NCBI GenBank assembly: GCA_030605085.1
Contig: JAUWBH010000186.1
Span: forward strand, 1 to 11,867
Direction of reading: 5' to 3'
Origin: Promethearchaeota archaeon
Lineage (GTDB): Archaea; Asgardarchaeota; Lokiarchaeia; Sigynarchaeales; SOKP01
Length of the DNA stretch: 11,867 nucleotides
Shown here: piece after piece, positions 1-6,776 of the stretch
Layout of the letters: the number at the start of each line of letters is the position of its first letter
Position numbering within the stretch: the stretch's first letter is position 1
Notes under the pieces: model-generated
Database searches by the model: none
What the model was told of the DNA's origin: nothing
Seen by the model: only the letters and a program-made list of their open reading frames with translations
Made by a program: the position numbers and the translations under genes

Positions 1-1
1 A

Positions 2-2116
2 ACAGAAATAGTAAATTCAGAGAGTGAACAAAAAGTGATAAAAAAAACACATACATCTTTTCCACTCAATGTTCCCAACTTTAAGGAAAAAACGATGAAC
101 GAAATAAGAAGGTTAGTTCCCTTACTTGAAGCCACAGACAATCAAAAAGAACTTATATTAAAAAAAGCTGAGGATATACTAGACCAACATATTTCAAGAG
201 CCATAAAAGGTGAAATAAACATTTCTAGTAGTACAAGTCCATTAACAAATGCTGTAACAATCATCTATGCTGTTTCTGTTTCAAATGAGAATATACCTAA
301 TATTAGCCAAAAAAAATTGTCAGAAATAGCAAGAATACATCAGACTGCAATTATATTGCAGAATCCTCAAAAGAGTAAAGACGTATTTGTTATAAGAATT
401 GGTATTAAGGATGGAAAAATAAAACATTTACCGCTTACAATGCGACATATATTATCAAAAGCTATTTATTTTCTTATAAATTCCAAACCAGCTTTATCAA
501 GAGAGCAGATAATAGATACCCTCATTAAGAACCTAATGAATAAAAACATGAGTATAAATTGGGTGAGAGAAATGGAAGAAGAAGACATTCTGGATTATCT
601 TCATAATAAATTCCAGATGCCTAACTTTGAAGAAATTTTACGAGATTATTTAAAAGATTTTACCGAAATCATTATTAGATTGATCGCTTTTGCTAATAAA
701 TCAGAGCCCTTTAGGGTCTTACCCTTTTGTAAAGAACTAATAAAAGATGGACATAGTTTAGGTTTCATTCTCAATTCTTTAGAAAGATTTGTTATAGAAC
801 TTTTAGATTATTTAAATAAGGTTATAACAGATTTTAATATTGAGCGAAAAAAAACAAAAGGATATGCAAGAGTAGTAGATGATGGTACACATAGAGTATG
901 TAGTAAATGCGGTGTTAAAAAACCATATAGTGAATTTCATAAGGGTCATCGAACTGTATGTAAAGAGTGCGAAAACAAATATCAAGCTATTGAAAAGGCT
1001 ATTAATAAATTAAGAGTTATTGTTGAGATATATGGAGGGAAATTTAGAAAGGGAAGATGCGTTAAATGTGGTACCGATATAGCTAAATTACCTAGCCTTA
1101 CAATGCACCATCTTGATCCTAGACTAAAAAAGAATACTTTGCATAGACTCTTGCAAAAACATTCTACTGATTATAAAAAAATTATTGAAATCCTTCAACC
1201 AGAAAAAGTTGTGTTAATGTGCATGAACTGTCAGAGATTGGAACATGCTTATCTTTTTATACGGTTTAAAGACATAATTCTTGATCCAAATTTGTATAAT
1301 TATACTGTAAATGAGATTGAAGCTAGGATAAATAGTTTTAAAAGAAATCATGGAATAAAAGGGGACATTACTAGAATTAAAGAGTGGATAAAAAAGAGAG
1401 TTGTTATCGAATATCTATTTAATGGTAGGTGTGCTGGGTGTGGAAAAATCACTGTATTCAATAATCTTCCAAGTCTTGATTTCCACCATATTTATTCTAT
1501 TATAGAAGAAAAATTAAGTTGGAAAAAGATAAAACATCTCAATATAAAGGAGATTATAACTATGTTATTAAAAGAGAGATGTATATGTTTGTATGCAAAT
1601 TATCATAAATTAATACCTTCCCATCAATTTGTTAAACATTCTGTAGAAATTCTTGGAGAGATCAAAGGACAAGAAGCTAAAGATGAATATAATAAGATAG
1701 TAAGTAATATTCAGAAGTTTGATATAGTTAAGAATACAAGATTGCATACAATAATAATGGATTTTACGCTTGATAAAGCGTGGAAGAGAGCATTACTATG
1801 TGCATACAATATCACTGAAAAAAAGAGAAAAAACGAATTTACAAATGGAGAATTAGGTAATTGTCTTGAGATTTCTAGACCGCAAACTTATACCCAAAAG
1901 TTAACCGATATGGAATTAATTAATACATTAAAGCTTACGGAATTGGAAAAAATAAGTTATGCCCGCAAGCATGAAGAGAATCTTCTTTTTGTAAAAAAAC
2001 TCTTTTTTTTAACTAAAAAAGGTTATAAAGTAATTACTGAGCTTTTGTCAAAAACCGTTCTCGTTGAAGGAAAATTGGAAAAAATTGGAAAAAGTCGAAA
2101 CCGTTCTCGTCTGTGA
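2..2116 (+). CDS. TFB-like cyclin fold / zinc knuckle / double HNH-like / winged-helix protein, 5'-partial, C-terminus frameshifted
   Basis: The frame is open from base 2; GTG at 35 is only the first possible start, so the true start probably lies outside. Numbering from that GTG: residues ~20-115 resemble one cyclin repeat of archaeal TFB/TFIIB (helical, with an 'A..IYA......I.QKKLSEIA' stretch). A Cys4 knuckle follows (C289, C292, C309, C312), then an HNH-like module (C342, C345, H358-H359, C396, C399, H404), then a second one (C466, C469, H484-H485) whose last CxxC is YxxY (Y520, Y523). Residues ~596-680 look like a winged helix. TFB recruits RNA polymerase and HNH modules usually cut DNA, so this may be a DNA-binding nuclease or a modified transcription factor; the role is unknown. 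A zinc ribbon could lie upstream, outside the window. The last ~15 residues come from a frameshift in a 36-bp repeat. Domain calls are by eye: the HNH-like modules are fairly clear, the cyclin fold less so. Confidence 0.75.
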   Translation, partial: TEIVNSESEQKVIKKTHTSFPLNVPNFKEKTMNEIRRLVPLLEATDNQKELILKKAEDILDQHISRAIKGEINISSSTSPLTNAVTIIYAVSVSNENIPNISQKKLSEIARIHQTAIILQNPQKSKDVFVIRIGIKDGKIKHLPLTMRHILSKAIYFLINSKPALSREQIIDTLIKNLMNKNMSINWVREMEEEDILDYLHNKFQMPNFEEILRDYLKDFTEIIIRLIAFANKSEPFRVLPFCKELIKDGHSLGFILNSLERFVIELLDYLNKVITDFNIERKKTKGYARVVDDGTHRVCSKCGVKKPYSEFHKGHRTVCKECENKYQAIEKAINKLRVIVEIYGGKFRKGRCVKCGTDIAKLPSLTMHHLDPRLKKNTLHRLLQKHSTDYKKIIEILQPEKVVLMCMNCQRLEHAYLFIRFKDIILDPNLYNYTVNEIEARINSFKRNHGIKGDITRIKEWIKKRVVIEYLFNGRCAGCGKITVFNNLPSLDFHHIYSIIEEKLSWKKIKHLNIKEIITMLLKERCICLYANYHKLIPSHQFVKHSVEILGEIKGQEAKDEYNKIVSNIQKFDIVKNTRLHTIIMDFTLDKAWKRALLCAYNITEKKRKNEFTNGELGNCLEISRPQTYTQKLTDMELINTLKLTELEKISYARKHEENLLFVKKLFFLTKKGYKVITELLSKTVLVEGKLEKIGKSRNRSRL

Positions 2117-2168
2117 GCAAGCAATAAAAGGTGAAACCGTTCTCGTTGAAGGAAAATTGGAAAAAGTC
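2051..2168 (+). repeat. Three 36-bp coding repeats, first one lengthened by a 10-bp duplication
   Basis: The units begin at 2051, 2097 and 2133 and share the core ACCGTTCTCGT. Units 1 and 3 also share GAAGGAAAATTGGAAAAA. Unit 2 diverges in its second half. Spacing is 46 then 36 bp; the extra 10 bp in unit 1 is the exact tandem AAAATTGGAA at 2071-2080 and 2081-2090. Each 36-bp unit encodes 12 residues (TVLVEGKLEKVE type). Confidence 0.9.
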
Positions 2169-2252
2169 GAATTTAAAGGAAAAGAGGAGCATTTTCGCTT
2201 AATATTGCGTGATCAAAATAAAGATAGAATGGTAATTCAAAGCGATTTTTGA
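2064..2252 (+). pseudogene. Displaced C-terminal tail of the preceding gene (12-residue repeats plus OB-like strand region)
   Basis: This reading frame could start at TTG 2064, but it is better read as the lost tail of the upstream protein. It encodes TVLV-type 12-residue units and then a segment of alternating hydrophobic residues (VEGKLEKVEFKG, then FRLILRD) like the first strands of an OB fold. Removing one copy of the 10-bp duplication at 2071-2090 joins it in frame to the upstream gene, giving one protein ending at the TGA at 2250-2252. No ribosome site precedes the TTG. It could be a genuine mutation, a programmed or phase-variable switch, or an assembly error. The OB assignment is tentative because only about 40 residues remain. 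Confidence 0.55.
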
Positions 2253-2290
2253 CCATTCCAGGATAAAACTTACAATTTTTCTTTTTTTTT
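2227..2290 (+). terminator. Hairpin over the stop codon followed by T-tract
   Basis: GAATGGT (2227-2233) pairs with ACCATTC (2252-2258), spanning the TGA of the tail frame. Runs of T follow at 2276-2280 and 2282-2290. T-tracts are the main archaeal termination signal. Its position after 2252, not after 2116, fits the idea that the original gene ended at 2252. Confidence 0.5.
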
Positions 2291-2381
2291 AGGTTTACCA
2301 TGCTATAGCTCTTAAATTATTTGTTTTATTTTTCACAAATTAAACTTTTATCTTTGGTTTCTTTTAATATTAATAAGAATA

Positions 2382-3482
2382 ATGAAAAAAATTGATCGTT
2401 ATAAAGAACGGGTTGAGTTTGATCTCAACGATATTGATGCATGGATGAATTTAGGGGATGCTCATTACGAAAATGAGGATTATATTAAAGCTTTGGGATG
2501 TTATGAAAAAGCAACTGAGTTGGATCCTTATTCTAGTGAAGCGTGGAATAATTTGGGGCTTGGTTACTCGTACAAAAAAGACCACGATAAAGCAATCGAA
2601 TGTTTTAAAAAAGCCATTGAGCTTGATCCTGATGATCCTATAGTATTTTATAATATGGGATATTCTTTTGAAGATAAAACAGAATTTGAGGAAGCAATTA
2701 AGTGCTATAAAAAAACTTTAGAATTAAATCCTTCTTATGCTGATGCGTGGAACAATATTGCTCTAATTTATTTAGATGAGGGTATGTATGATAAGGCCAT
2801 AAAATCTTATGAAAAAGCTCTAAAAATAAATCCTGATAGTACGTTTATCTTAAAGAACTTAGCTTATGTGTATTTCGATAAAAACGACTACGAAAATGCT
2901 ATTCGCATTTATAAAACTGCCCTTGAGTTAGACCCCGATAATGCCATAATTTGGAATAATTTAGGAAATGTTTACTATGATCTCAACAAATACGATGAAT
3001 CGATTAAATGCTATAAAAAGGCCACTAAATACGATCCTTACATGATCGAATCGTGGAATGGCTTGGGTCTTTCATATGCGTTCTCAAACGAGAAAAATGA
3101 TATGAGACAAAAGAACCTAAGAAAATCAATCGATTGCTATAAAGAGGCAATAAAACTTGACCCAGAGGATAGTGTATTATACGAAAATATTGGTTATTCC
3201 TACCACGAAATGAAATATTATAAAAAATCACTCAAATATTATAAAAAATCACTCAAACTTAATCCAAATAATCCTTCAACCCTAAAAAGTTTAGGAATTA
3301 TATATTATAAAGAAAAAGACTATGATGACGCCATTAATTGTTATAAGGAAGCCTTAGAACTCGCTCCAGATGACCCCGAAGTATGGAATGAGCTAGGAGT
3401 TATCTATGATATTAAAAACGAATCAAGAAAAGCGAAAAAATGCTATAAAGAAGCCTCGAAAAGGAAATTAAAAGTTTCTTAA
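2382..3482 (+). CDS. Tetratricopeptide repeat (TPR) protein
   Basis: A 366-residue protein made almost wholly of about ten TPR units of 34 residues, with the pattern W.NLG..Y....DY..AI.CY.KAL.L.PD recurring from residue ~20 to the end. TPR arrays form a right-handed superhelix that binds peptides or partner proteins, so this is a scaffold rather than an enzyme. There is no signal peptide, membrane segment or extra domain, so it is probably cytoplasmic. One unit (near residues 225-260, around FSNEKNDMRQKNL) is about eight residues longer than the rest. The ATG at 2382 has no clear Shine-Dalgarno site and may be leaderless. It precedes endoQ on the same strand by 63 bp, but an AT-rich hairpin between them makes co-transcription uncertain. 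The partner is unknown. Confidence 0.9.
   Translation: MKKIDRYKERVEFDLNDIDAWMNLGDAHYENEDYIKALGCYEKATELDPYSSEAWNNLGLGYSYKKDHDKAIECFKKAIELDPDDPIVFYNMGYSFEDKTEFEEAIKCYKKTLELNPSYADAWNNIALIYLDEGMYDKAIKSYEKALKINPDSTFILKNLAYVYFDKNDYENAIRIYKTALELDPDNAIIWNNLGNVYYDLNKYDESIKCYKKATKYDPYMIESWNGLGLSYAFSNEKNDMRQKNLRKSIDCYKEAIKLDPEDSVLYENIGYSYHEMKYYKKSLKYYKKSLKLNPNNPSTLKSLGIIYYKEKDYDDAINCYKEALELAPDDPEVWNELGVIYDIKNESRKAKKCYKEASKRKLKVS
3213..3254 (+). repeat. Perfect 21-bp tandem direct repeat inside the TPR gene
   Basis: Two identical 21-bp copies (3213-3233 and 3234-3254) encode KYYKKSL twice. The TPR unit that holds them has normal length, so this is not an in-frame insertion. It reflects the seven-residue similarity of the two TPR helices, possibly homogenised. 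Confidence 0.85.
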
Positions 3483-3493
3483 TTTATTAATTA

Positions 3494-3524
3494 TTAATAA
3501 AAGATCAATTAAACTTTTTATTAA
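3494..3524 (+). other. AT-only inverted repeat between the TPR gene and endoQ
   Basis: TTAATAAAA (3494-3502) is the exact reverse complement of TTTTATTAA (3516-3524), with a 13-nt loop, and a T6 run follows at 3532-3537. It could end the TPR transcript. In such AT-rich DNA it could equally be chance or contain the endoQ TATA element. Confidence 0.3.
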
Positions 3525-3545
3525 ATAACTGTTTTTTATTAACTA

Positions 3546-4862
3546 ATGGATATTTATAATGCAGATCTCCATATACACAGCCCACATTCCATCGCTGTAT
3601 CGAAAAATTTAAATCTTGATACTATGCTGGAAACATGTAGAAAAAAGGGTTTAAATATATTAGGTACCGGTGATATTTTACAACCAGAATGGCTTAAATA
3701 TATGGAAAATAACCTTGAAAAAAATAACGATGGTGCCTATTATTACAAAGATGCATATTTTATTCTTCAAACAGAAATAGAAGATATGGAAAGTGTTCAT
3801 GAGGTAGTTCTACTTCCTGATTTTGACTCGGTTAAAGAACTTCAAAAAAGGTTAAAACCATATTCAAAAAATATTTTCGATGAATGGGGTGGTAGACCAA
3901 GGGTGAATTTACCTCCTCCGGAATTAGTTGATGTAGTAACAGATGTAGGAGGTTTGATAGGACCTGCTCATGCTTTCACTCCTTTTAAGGCAATATTTCG
4001 TCAGAACAAATTTGAAACTCTTGAAGCATGCTATCAGGATGCGGTAAAAAAAGTGGATTTTGTTGAGTTAGGCTTATCTGCTAATACAGAACTCGCAGAT
4101 CAGTTGGAATGTTTAAAAAACATAACATTCCTAAGTAATAGTGATGCTCATTCGCAAGGGCCACGATCATTAGGTAGAGAATTTAATAGATTCGAGATTG
4201 AAAGTCCCTCCTTTGAGGAAATTGAATTAGCTCTTAAGAGAAAAAATCATAGGAGAATTACTTTGAATGCTGGCTTATACCCTAAATTAGGAAAATATTA
4301 TAACATGTTTTGTAATAAGTGTAGGAGAAGAGTTATATTTAAAAAGATTAAAAGAAACACAAACATAAGCTCAATTTTTAATCAATACTCAATTACAGAT
4401 AATTTTATAATATTTTCTTCTCCTGAACCAGAAAAAGCAAAAAAAGATTATATTCTCAAAGTAGCAAATAATAAAATGACTTGTCCCGCTTGTCAAGAAA
4501 AAACTGGTAAGAAAATTAAAATTAAATTAGGAGTAAGTGAAAGAATAAATGTAATTTCATCATACGACCAACCTCAACATCCAAATCACAGACCCCCATA
4601 TATTAACGCAATCCCCTTAATTGATATAATCCGCTCGGTAAAAGGCATTAAAAGTCCAAATAGTAAAACCGTTTTAAATCTTTATAATAAAATGATAGAC
4701 GAATTAGGCAACGAATTTGAAATTTTAATCGATAGTCCAATTAATCAAATTAAAAATTTTGATGCTAATATTGCCTCAGTAATAAATACCTTTAGAAATA
4801 ACAAGATCGAGTACACTCCCGGCGGAGGCGGAACATATGGATCAATAAAATTCGATCTTTAA
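3546..4862 (+). CDS. endoQ: Endonuclease Q (PHP-domain DNA repair endonuclease)
   Basis: EndoQ nicks DNA on the 5' side of deaminated bases (hypoxanthine, uracil, xanthine) and abasic sites, starting a repair route known from Thermococcales and some bacteria. The 438 residues fit the family length (~420). The N-terminal PHP domain shows metal ligands: DLHIHS (D7, H9, H11) with H14, D43 in GTGD, E77 in TEIED, H142 in GPAHAF, and D200/H202 in SDAHS. A family-type zinc module follows (C256, C259, C313, C316), then a C-terminal region ending in the glycine-rich TPGGGGTYGS. The ATG at 3546 places the PHP motif at residue 7 as expected. Its 3' end converges on the membrane-protein gene. Every landmark residue is present, so it should be active. 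Confidence 0.93.
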   Translation: MDIYNADLHIHSPHSIAVSKNLNLDTMLETCRKKGLNILGTGDILQPEWLKYMENNLEKNNDGAYYYKDAYFILQTEIEDMESVHEVVLLPDFDSVKELQKRLKPYSKNIFDEWGGRPRVNLPPPELVDVVTDVGGLIGPAHAFTPFKAIFRQNKFETLEACYQDAVKKVDFVELGLSANTELADQLECLKNITFLSNSDAHSQGPRSLGREFNRFEIESPSFEEIELALKRKNHRRITLNAGLYPKLGKYYNMFCNKCRRRVIFKKIKRNTNISSIFNQYSITDNFIIFSSPEPEKAKKDYILKVANNKMTCPACQEKTGKKIKIKLGVSERINVISSYDQPQHPNHRPPYINAIPLIDIIRSVKGIKSPNSKTVLNLYNKMIDELGNEFEILIDSPINQIKNFDANIASVINTFRNNKIEYTPGGGGTYGSIKFDL

Positions 4863-4873
4863 TTAGAAAAGAT

Positions 4874-4884
4874 AAAAAAAAAAA
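4874..4884 (-). terminator. T11 tract ending the membrane-protein gene
   Basis: An unbroken run of eleven A on the plus strand (T on the minus strand) starts 7 nt beyond the minus-strand stop at 4891. Long T-tracts serve as archaeal terminators. It lies in the 28-bp gap between convergent genes. Confidence 0.55.
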
Positions 4885-4890
4885 TTATAA

Positions 4891-5613
4891 TTAAGATTGT
4901 TTTAGAAGCACTTTTTTCATCCATTTAGGTAAGTTAAAGGCGAAATAAAAGAGAAAAGAACTTAATATCAAGAATATTAAAGCTAATGCTCTAATCAATG
5001 GAACTTCAAATATAGTGTCTATAATTGAACCGAAAGCCCAAGTAAAAAAAGCCATAACGATCAATTTACCTCTTAATTTAACTTCTGAGTTTGGAGACTT
5101 CATAGATTTTTGAGCAAATAAACCACCAGTGATTACTCCAATAAAAATTGTGGCAATTAAGTAAAATTGCATAAAAATCCCCCAATCTGTATCAATAGGT
5201 GTCTTTAACACCCCTATCTTAGAATAATCGGTAAAAAGAAAGAACAAGAAAACTATTTCAAATATAGCCCCATAAATGGCAAAAGCTATTTGAATTTTCC
5301 TTTTGTATTCCTCGTATATAAGTTTGGAGAATGCGGTCATCCATATGAAGAGAGTCAAGGGAATAGAGGAAACTCCGATAAGAAAATATGGTACTTCAGG
5401 AAGACCGTTGCCAGTTAATATAGCGCTTAAAAAAGAGATGCTGGCGGCAAGCCATAAGGTCGACAATCCAATCCATGTTAATCCTACATAAATATATATG
5501 TTGTTTTTCTCTTTAAAATAGTTAGAAATGAGTTTAATGCCTACAAGTATAGAGATTATGACATAAATCCAACCTAAAGTTCCGTTAAGTATTTCAATAG
5601 GACTTAATTCCAT
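4891..5613 (-). CDS. Seven-helix integral membrane protein of unknown function
   Basis: A 240-residue protein with seven predicted hydrophobic segments, beginning near GWIYVIISILVGIKL and ending at FLILSSFLFYFAF, followed by a short basic tail (LPKWMKKVLLKQS). The third loop carries EEYKRK, suggesting a cytosolic face. There are no transporter or enzyme motifs I recognise. The fold resembles the seven-helix sensor modules seen at the N-termini of archaeal and bacterial signalling proteins, but no kinase or output domain is attached, so this is only a resemblance. A GTG at 5625 would add four residues. I prefer the ATG at 5613 because the AT-rich TATA-like element at 5627-5640 is too close for the GTG but well placed for a leaderless message from the ATG. 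It is a single gene facing away from the transporter relic. Confidence 0.8.
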   Translation of the reverse strand: MELSPIEILNGTLGWIYVIISILVGIKLISNYFKEKNNIYIYVGLTWIGLSTLWLAASISFLSAILTGNGLPEVPYFLIGVSSIPLTLFIWMTAFSKLIYEEYKRKIQIAFAIYGAIFEIVFLFFLFTDYSKIGVLKTPIDTDWGIFMQFYLIATIFIGVITGGLFAQKSMKSPNSEVKLRGKLIVMAFFTWAFGSIIDTIFEVPLIRALALIFLILSSFLFYFAFNLPKWMKKVLLKQS

Positions 5614-5650
5614 AAATTCATACACCGTTTTTTATATTATTGTGTATAAT

Positions 5651-5658
5651 AAGGAGGT
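5651..5658 (+). other. Orphan consensus Shine-Dalgarno sequence
   Basis: AAGGAGGT stands out in AT-only DNA but has no ATG, GTG or TTG at a usable distance. It lies in the same orientation as the truncated transporter 170 bp downstream. It may mark the start of a deleted gene, or be chance. Confidence 0.3.
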
Positions 5659-5757
5659 TACTTAATTTTTTAAAAGTTATTTTTAAGAATAAATTAGAAT
5701 TTAATTGTATTTAAACTTTTAATTTAATTTTTATTTGTATTTAAAAGTAAACAGGAG

Positions 5758-5831
5758 TCTCAAAATTTAGTTTTGATAATTCAAATACAAAATCAAGTAT
5801 GTTATCTTAGAATTCGCTTGGCATTTTGAGA
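5758..5831. repeat. 9-bp inverted repeat flanking the broken edge of the transporter relic
   Basis: TCTCAAAAT (5758-5766) and ATTTTGAGA (5823-5831) are exact reverse complements 56 bp apart. The right copy overlaps the first codons of the relic. It could be the footprint of a rearrangement or a small lost element. No transposase or target duplication is visible. Confidence 0.4.
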
Positions 5832-6095
5832 TTTGTGACTGCAACGGGGATTTTATGGCAAGTATTAATCTTTATGATAGTCGCATCTATCACAGGTTAT
5901 AATCCCAATATAGATTACGATTACTCTAAAGGAATTGTTCCTTCACAAGCAGCAAGAATCGGTTTAAATATGCAAATCTCTGTTATTCCTGCAGGAATTT
6001 CTTTGATAGTAGCAATTATATTCCTTAAATATAATAAAATTACAAAAGAAATTGCTATCGAGAATAAGAATAAGCTGATTCAAATGGGACTTTAA
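5826..6095 (+). pseudogene. C-terminal fragment of a GPH/MFS-type sugar:cation symporter
   Basis: About 90 residues with two hydrophobic segments (ILWQVLIFMIVASITGY and ISVIPAGISLIVAIIFLKY), then a charged tail (NKITKEIAIENKNKLIQ). In GPH/MelB transporters the last two helices are joined by a 'Q...A..G......IPA' stretch and followed by a short basic 'Y.L....' tail; 'SQAARIGLNMQISVIPAG' fits this closely. Intact members have twelve helices and ~450-500 residues, so roughly four fifths of the gene is missing. The frame is closed by TAG at 5808-5810, and I see no matching coding sequence upstream in any frame. The only start is TTG at 5826 with no ribosome site. I call it a decayed remnant, though a small two-helix protein cannot be excluded. 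Confidence 0.6.
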
Positions 6096-6181
6096 TCACG
6101 AATGGAATGAATATTTAAAGCATCAAGATTATCATTAAATTGTTAAAAATAATTGAGGTATTCAAACTAAGAATAAATATA

Positions 6182-6209
6182 TTTTTTTTTGGACTTTTTA
6201 GAAAAAAAA
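6182..6209. terminator. Bidirectional T/A-tract inverted repeat
   Basis: T9 at 6182-6190 and A8 at 6202-6209 can pair around GGACTTTTTAG. On the plus strand it follows the transporter relic. On the minus strand the A8 gives a T8 tract 52 nt beyond the stop of the zinc-ribbon gene. It suits convergent genes. Confidence 0.45.
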
Positions 6210-6260
6210 GGATTTCAATCGCAAAATATAGATATAATATACAAATCTGTAAAAATTATA

Positions 6261-6503
6261 TTAAATTATGAAATCTAAATTTAAGTCTAAAAGTTCACCA
6301 CACTTGTCACACGTCATAAACTCGAATACCTTCAAGGAAACAACCATCTGTTCAATATCTTTCAGATGAAATTGATTTTTAAATTTCTGTTCGTTTTTAC
6401 ATTTAGGGCAAGAAATTACAGCTTTAATCTTAATAAGCCCTTTCTCAATTTCTTCGCTCGGAGCTTTTCGGGTTATACCAATTTTTTTATAATCGAGTTC
6501 CAA
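6261..6503 (-). CDS. Small zinc-ribbon protein
   Basis: An 80-residue protein with a charged N-terminus and two CxxC knuckles: CPKC (32-35) and CDKC (65-68), spaced by ~29 residues, which makes a four-cysteine zinc ribbon. No enzyme domain is present. The role could be nucleic-acid or protein binding; I do not recognise the family. The start is TTG at 6503, supported by a strong Shine-Dalgarno GGGGTTGAT (plus-strand 6507-6515) ending three bases upstream, the same layout as for the GTPase start. There is no in-frame ATG before the stop further upstream. A TATA-like AT block lies at 6522-6535. It is transcribed divergently from the ftsZ region. Confidence 0.7.
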   Translation of the reverse strand: MELDYKKIGITRKAPSEEIEKGLIKIKAVISCPKCKNEQKFKNQFHLKDIEQMVVSLKVFEFMTCDKCGELLDLNLDFII

Positions 6504-6506
6504 TTT

Positions 6507-6515
6507 ATCAACCCC
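6507..6515 (-). promoter_or_regulatory. Shine-Dalgarno site of the zinc-ribbon gene
   Basis: On the minus strand this reads GGGGTTGAT, three bases before the TTG at 6503. It matches the GG(A)GGTGAT archaeal consensus and decides a non-ATG start. Confidence 0.55.
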
Positions 6516-6621
6516 TTTCTCTATAATATATTAGAAAATACTTTAATTTAAATTTATTTTCGTTATATTTGTCGTTTATTTCGCACGAACAATGTGAATA
6601 ATTAAAAATATTTTATTTTGA

Positions 6622-6646
6622 AGTGGGAAAACACTCCCATTTTTTT
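6622..6646 (+). terminator. Orphan intrinsic-terminator-like hairpin upstream of ftsZ
   Basis: TGGGA (6624-6628) pairs with TCCCA (6635-6639) around AAACAC. The stem extends to seven pairs with one G-T wobble, and a T7 run (6640-6646) follows at once. The GC-rich stem is striking in DNA that is nearly all A and T. No plus-strand gene ends here; it lies ~130 bp before ftsZ. It may end a small RNA or attenuate a long ftsZ leader. Confidence 0.5.
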
Positions 6647-6776
6647 CATTCGTTTAATTGATGATGACTATACCATTTTTATAAAGAGGTTTAACCAAAA
6701 AATTTTGAATATTATTGGCATATTACAATCAAATATTATTCTAATATGATTCTCGTATTATATATTAGGATTTAAG

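Larger units (their letters stand above)
6504..6776. other. Divergent control region between the zinc-ribbon gene and ftsZ
   Basis: A 273-bp non-coding stretch. It holds a Shine-Dalgarno and a TATA-like block for the leftward gene, a terminator-like hairpin on the plus strand (6619-6646), and AT-rich blocks at 6731-6746 and 6756-6767 that could serve as the ftsZ TATA element. No small gene is convincing here. Confidence 0.5.

Noticed and set aside
2051..2168. CRISPR-like array
   Set aside because: The 36-bp units are contiguous, coding and have no spacers between them.
3025..3231. Minus-strand open frame of 68 codons inside the TPR gene
   Set aside because: It is antisense to a well-supported TPR array, and its peptide looks like a shadow translation.
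5303..5491. Plus-strand open frame inside the membrane-protein gene
   Set aside because: It is antisense to the seven-helix protein and shows no domain or ribosome site.
6366..6551. Plus-strand open frame across the zinc-ribbon gene
   Set aside because: It is antisense to the CxxC-containing gene with a strong Shine-Dalgarno site; its composition is a phenylalanine-rich shadow.
6661..6700. C/D-box guide RNA candidate (ATGATGA)
   Set aside because: The C-box-like motif is present, but no CTGA D box or terminal stem follows at a proper distance.
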